A stretch of DNA of 5,351 nt, taken from positions 1 to 5,351 of the forward strand of contig CALGOO010000345.1 in assembly GCA_937960715.1 (NCBI GenBank), read 5' to 3'. Every line of letters starts with the position of its first letter. Positions within the stretch are counted from its first letter, which is position 1. The DNA is from an uncultured Candidatus Competibacteraceae bacterium. GTDB lineage: Bacteria; Pseudomonadota; Gammaproteobacteria; Competibacterales; Competibacteraceae. Below are positions 5,332-5,351 of this stretch, piece by piece. The notes under the pieces were generated by a model. It saw nothing but the letters and a program-made list of their open reading frames with translations. It was not told the DNA's origin and did not search any database. Made by a program: the position numbers and the translations under genes.

Positions 5332-5351
5332 ATGCCCAAGAGGCGGTTTAA
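5332..5351 (+). CDS. Possible start of a further gene, cut by the window edge
   Basis: An ATG at 5332 is preceded by GGGAG (5322-5326, spacing 5) and AGGAGG (5315-5320, spacing 11), a strong ribosome-binding context. Only six full codons are visible, MPKRRF, and the frame runs off the window. From memory, several IS3-family transposase OrfA proteins begin with closely similar residues, but six residues cannot establish this, and no terminal inverted repeat was recognised upstream. A competing open frame from an ATG at 5234 also reaches the edge but is arginine-rich and less gene-like. Confidence 0.4.

Noticed and set aside
5234..5351. Open frame from ATG 5234 to the window edge, with AAGGGAG just upstream
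   Set aside because: The ribosome-like motif is only 2 bases from the ATG, and the peptide is arginine-rich without recognisable features; it conflicts with the better-supported start at 5332.

Overview
The window looks like part of a Gram-negative bacterial chromosome, most likely a gammaproteobacterium. Three things point that way: a signal-peptide-bearing outer-membrane beta-barrel protein, a 7TMR-DISM type sensor kinase, and moderately GC-rich genes with short gaps all on the plus strand. The exact taxon cannot be read from the sequence. No RNA gene, CRISPR array or complete mobile element was seen.

Layout: positions 1-314 have no large gene. Positions 1-110 are very AT-rich (23 of 110 bases are G or C) and carry an 18-bp perfect palindrome. 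A degenerate GC-rich palindrome, a 13-bp tandem duplication, a possible 24-codon leader ORF and a cluster of overlapping inverted repeats follow, just ahead of the first gene. Four plus-strand genes then fill 315-5217: a PhoD-like metallophosphatase without a signal peptide (315-1259), an outer-membrane beta-barrel protein (1300-2574), a NarL/LuxR-type response regulator (2631-3347) and a 7TM sensor histidine kinase (3352-5217). The last 134 bases hold two inverted repeats and, at the very edge, what may be the first codons of another gene.

How they may work together: regulator and kinase are separated by only 4 bases and form a classical two-component pair. The kinase has a periplasmic jelly-roll-like domain, seven membrane segments, a coiled coil, a HisKA_3 histidine box and an ATPase domain; the regulator has an intact receiver and a LuxR-type DNA-binding domain. 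The phosphatase and barrel genes are 40 bases apart with no visible terminator and are probably co-transcribed; the barrel and regulator genes are 56 bases apart. A single four-gene transcript is possible, as is control of the phosphatase and barrel genes by the two-component pair, but neither is shown by the sequence. All four protein families are known. The least explained parts are the structured leader at 1-314, the calcium-loop-like insertion in the barrel, and the unidentified signal and target genes of the two-component system.
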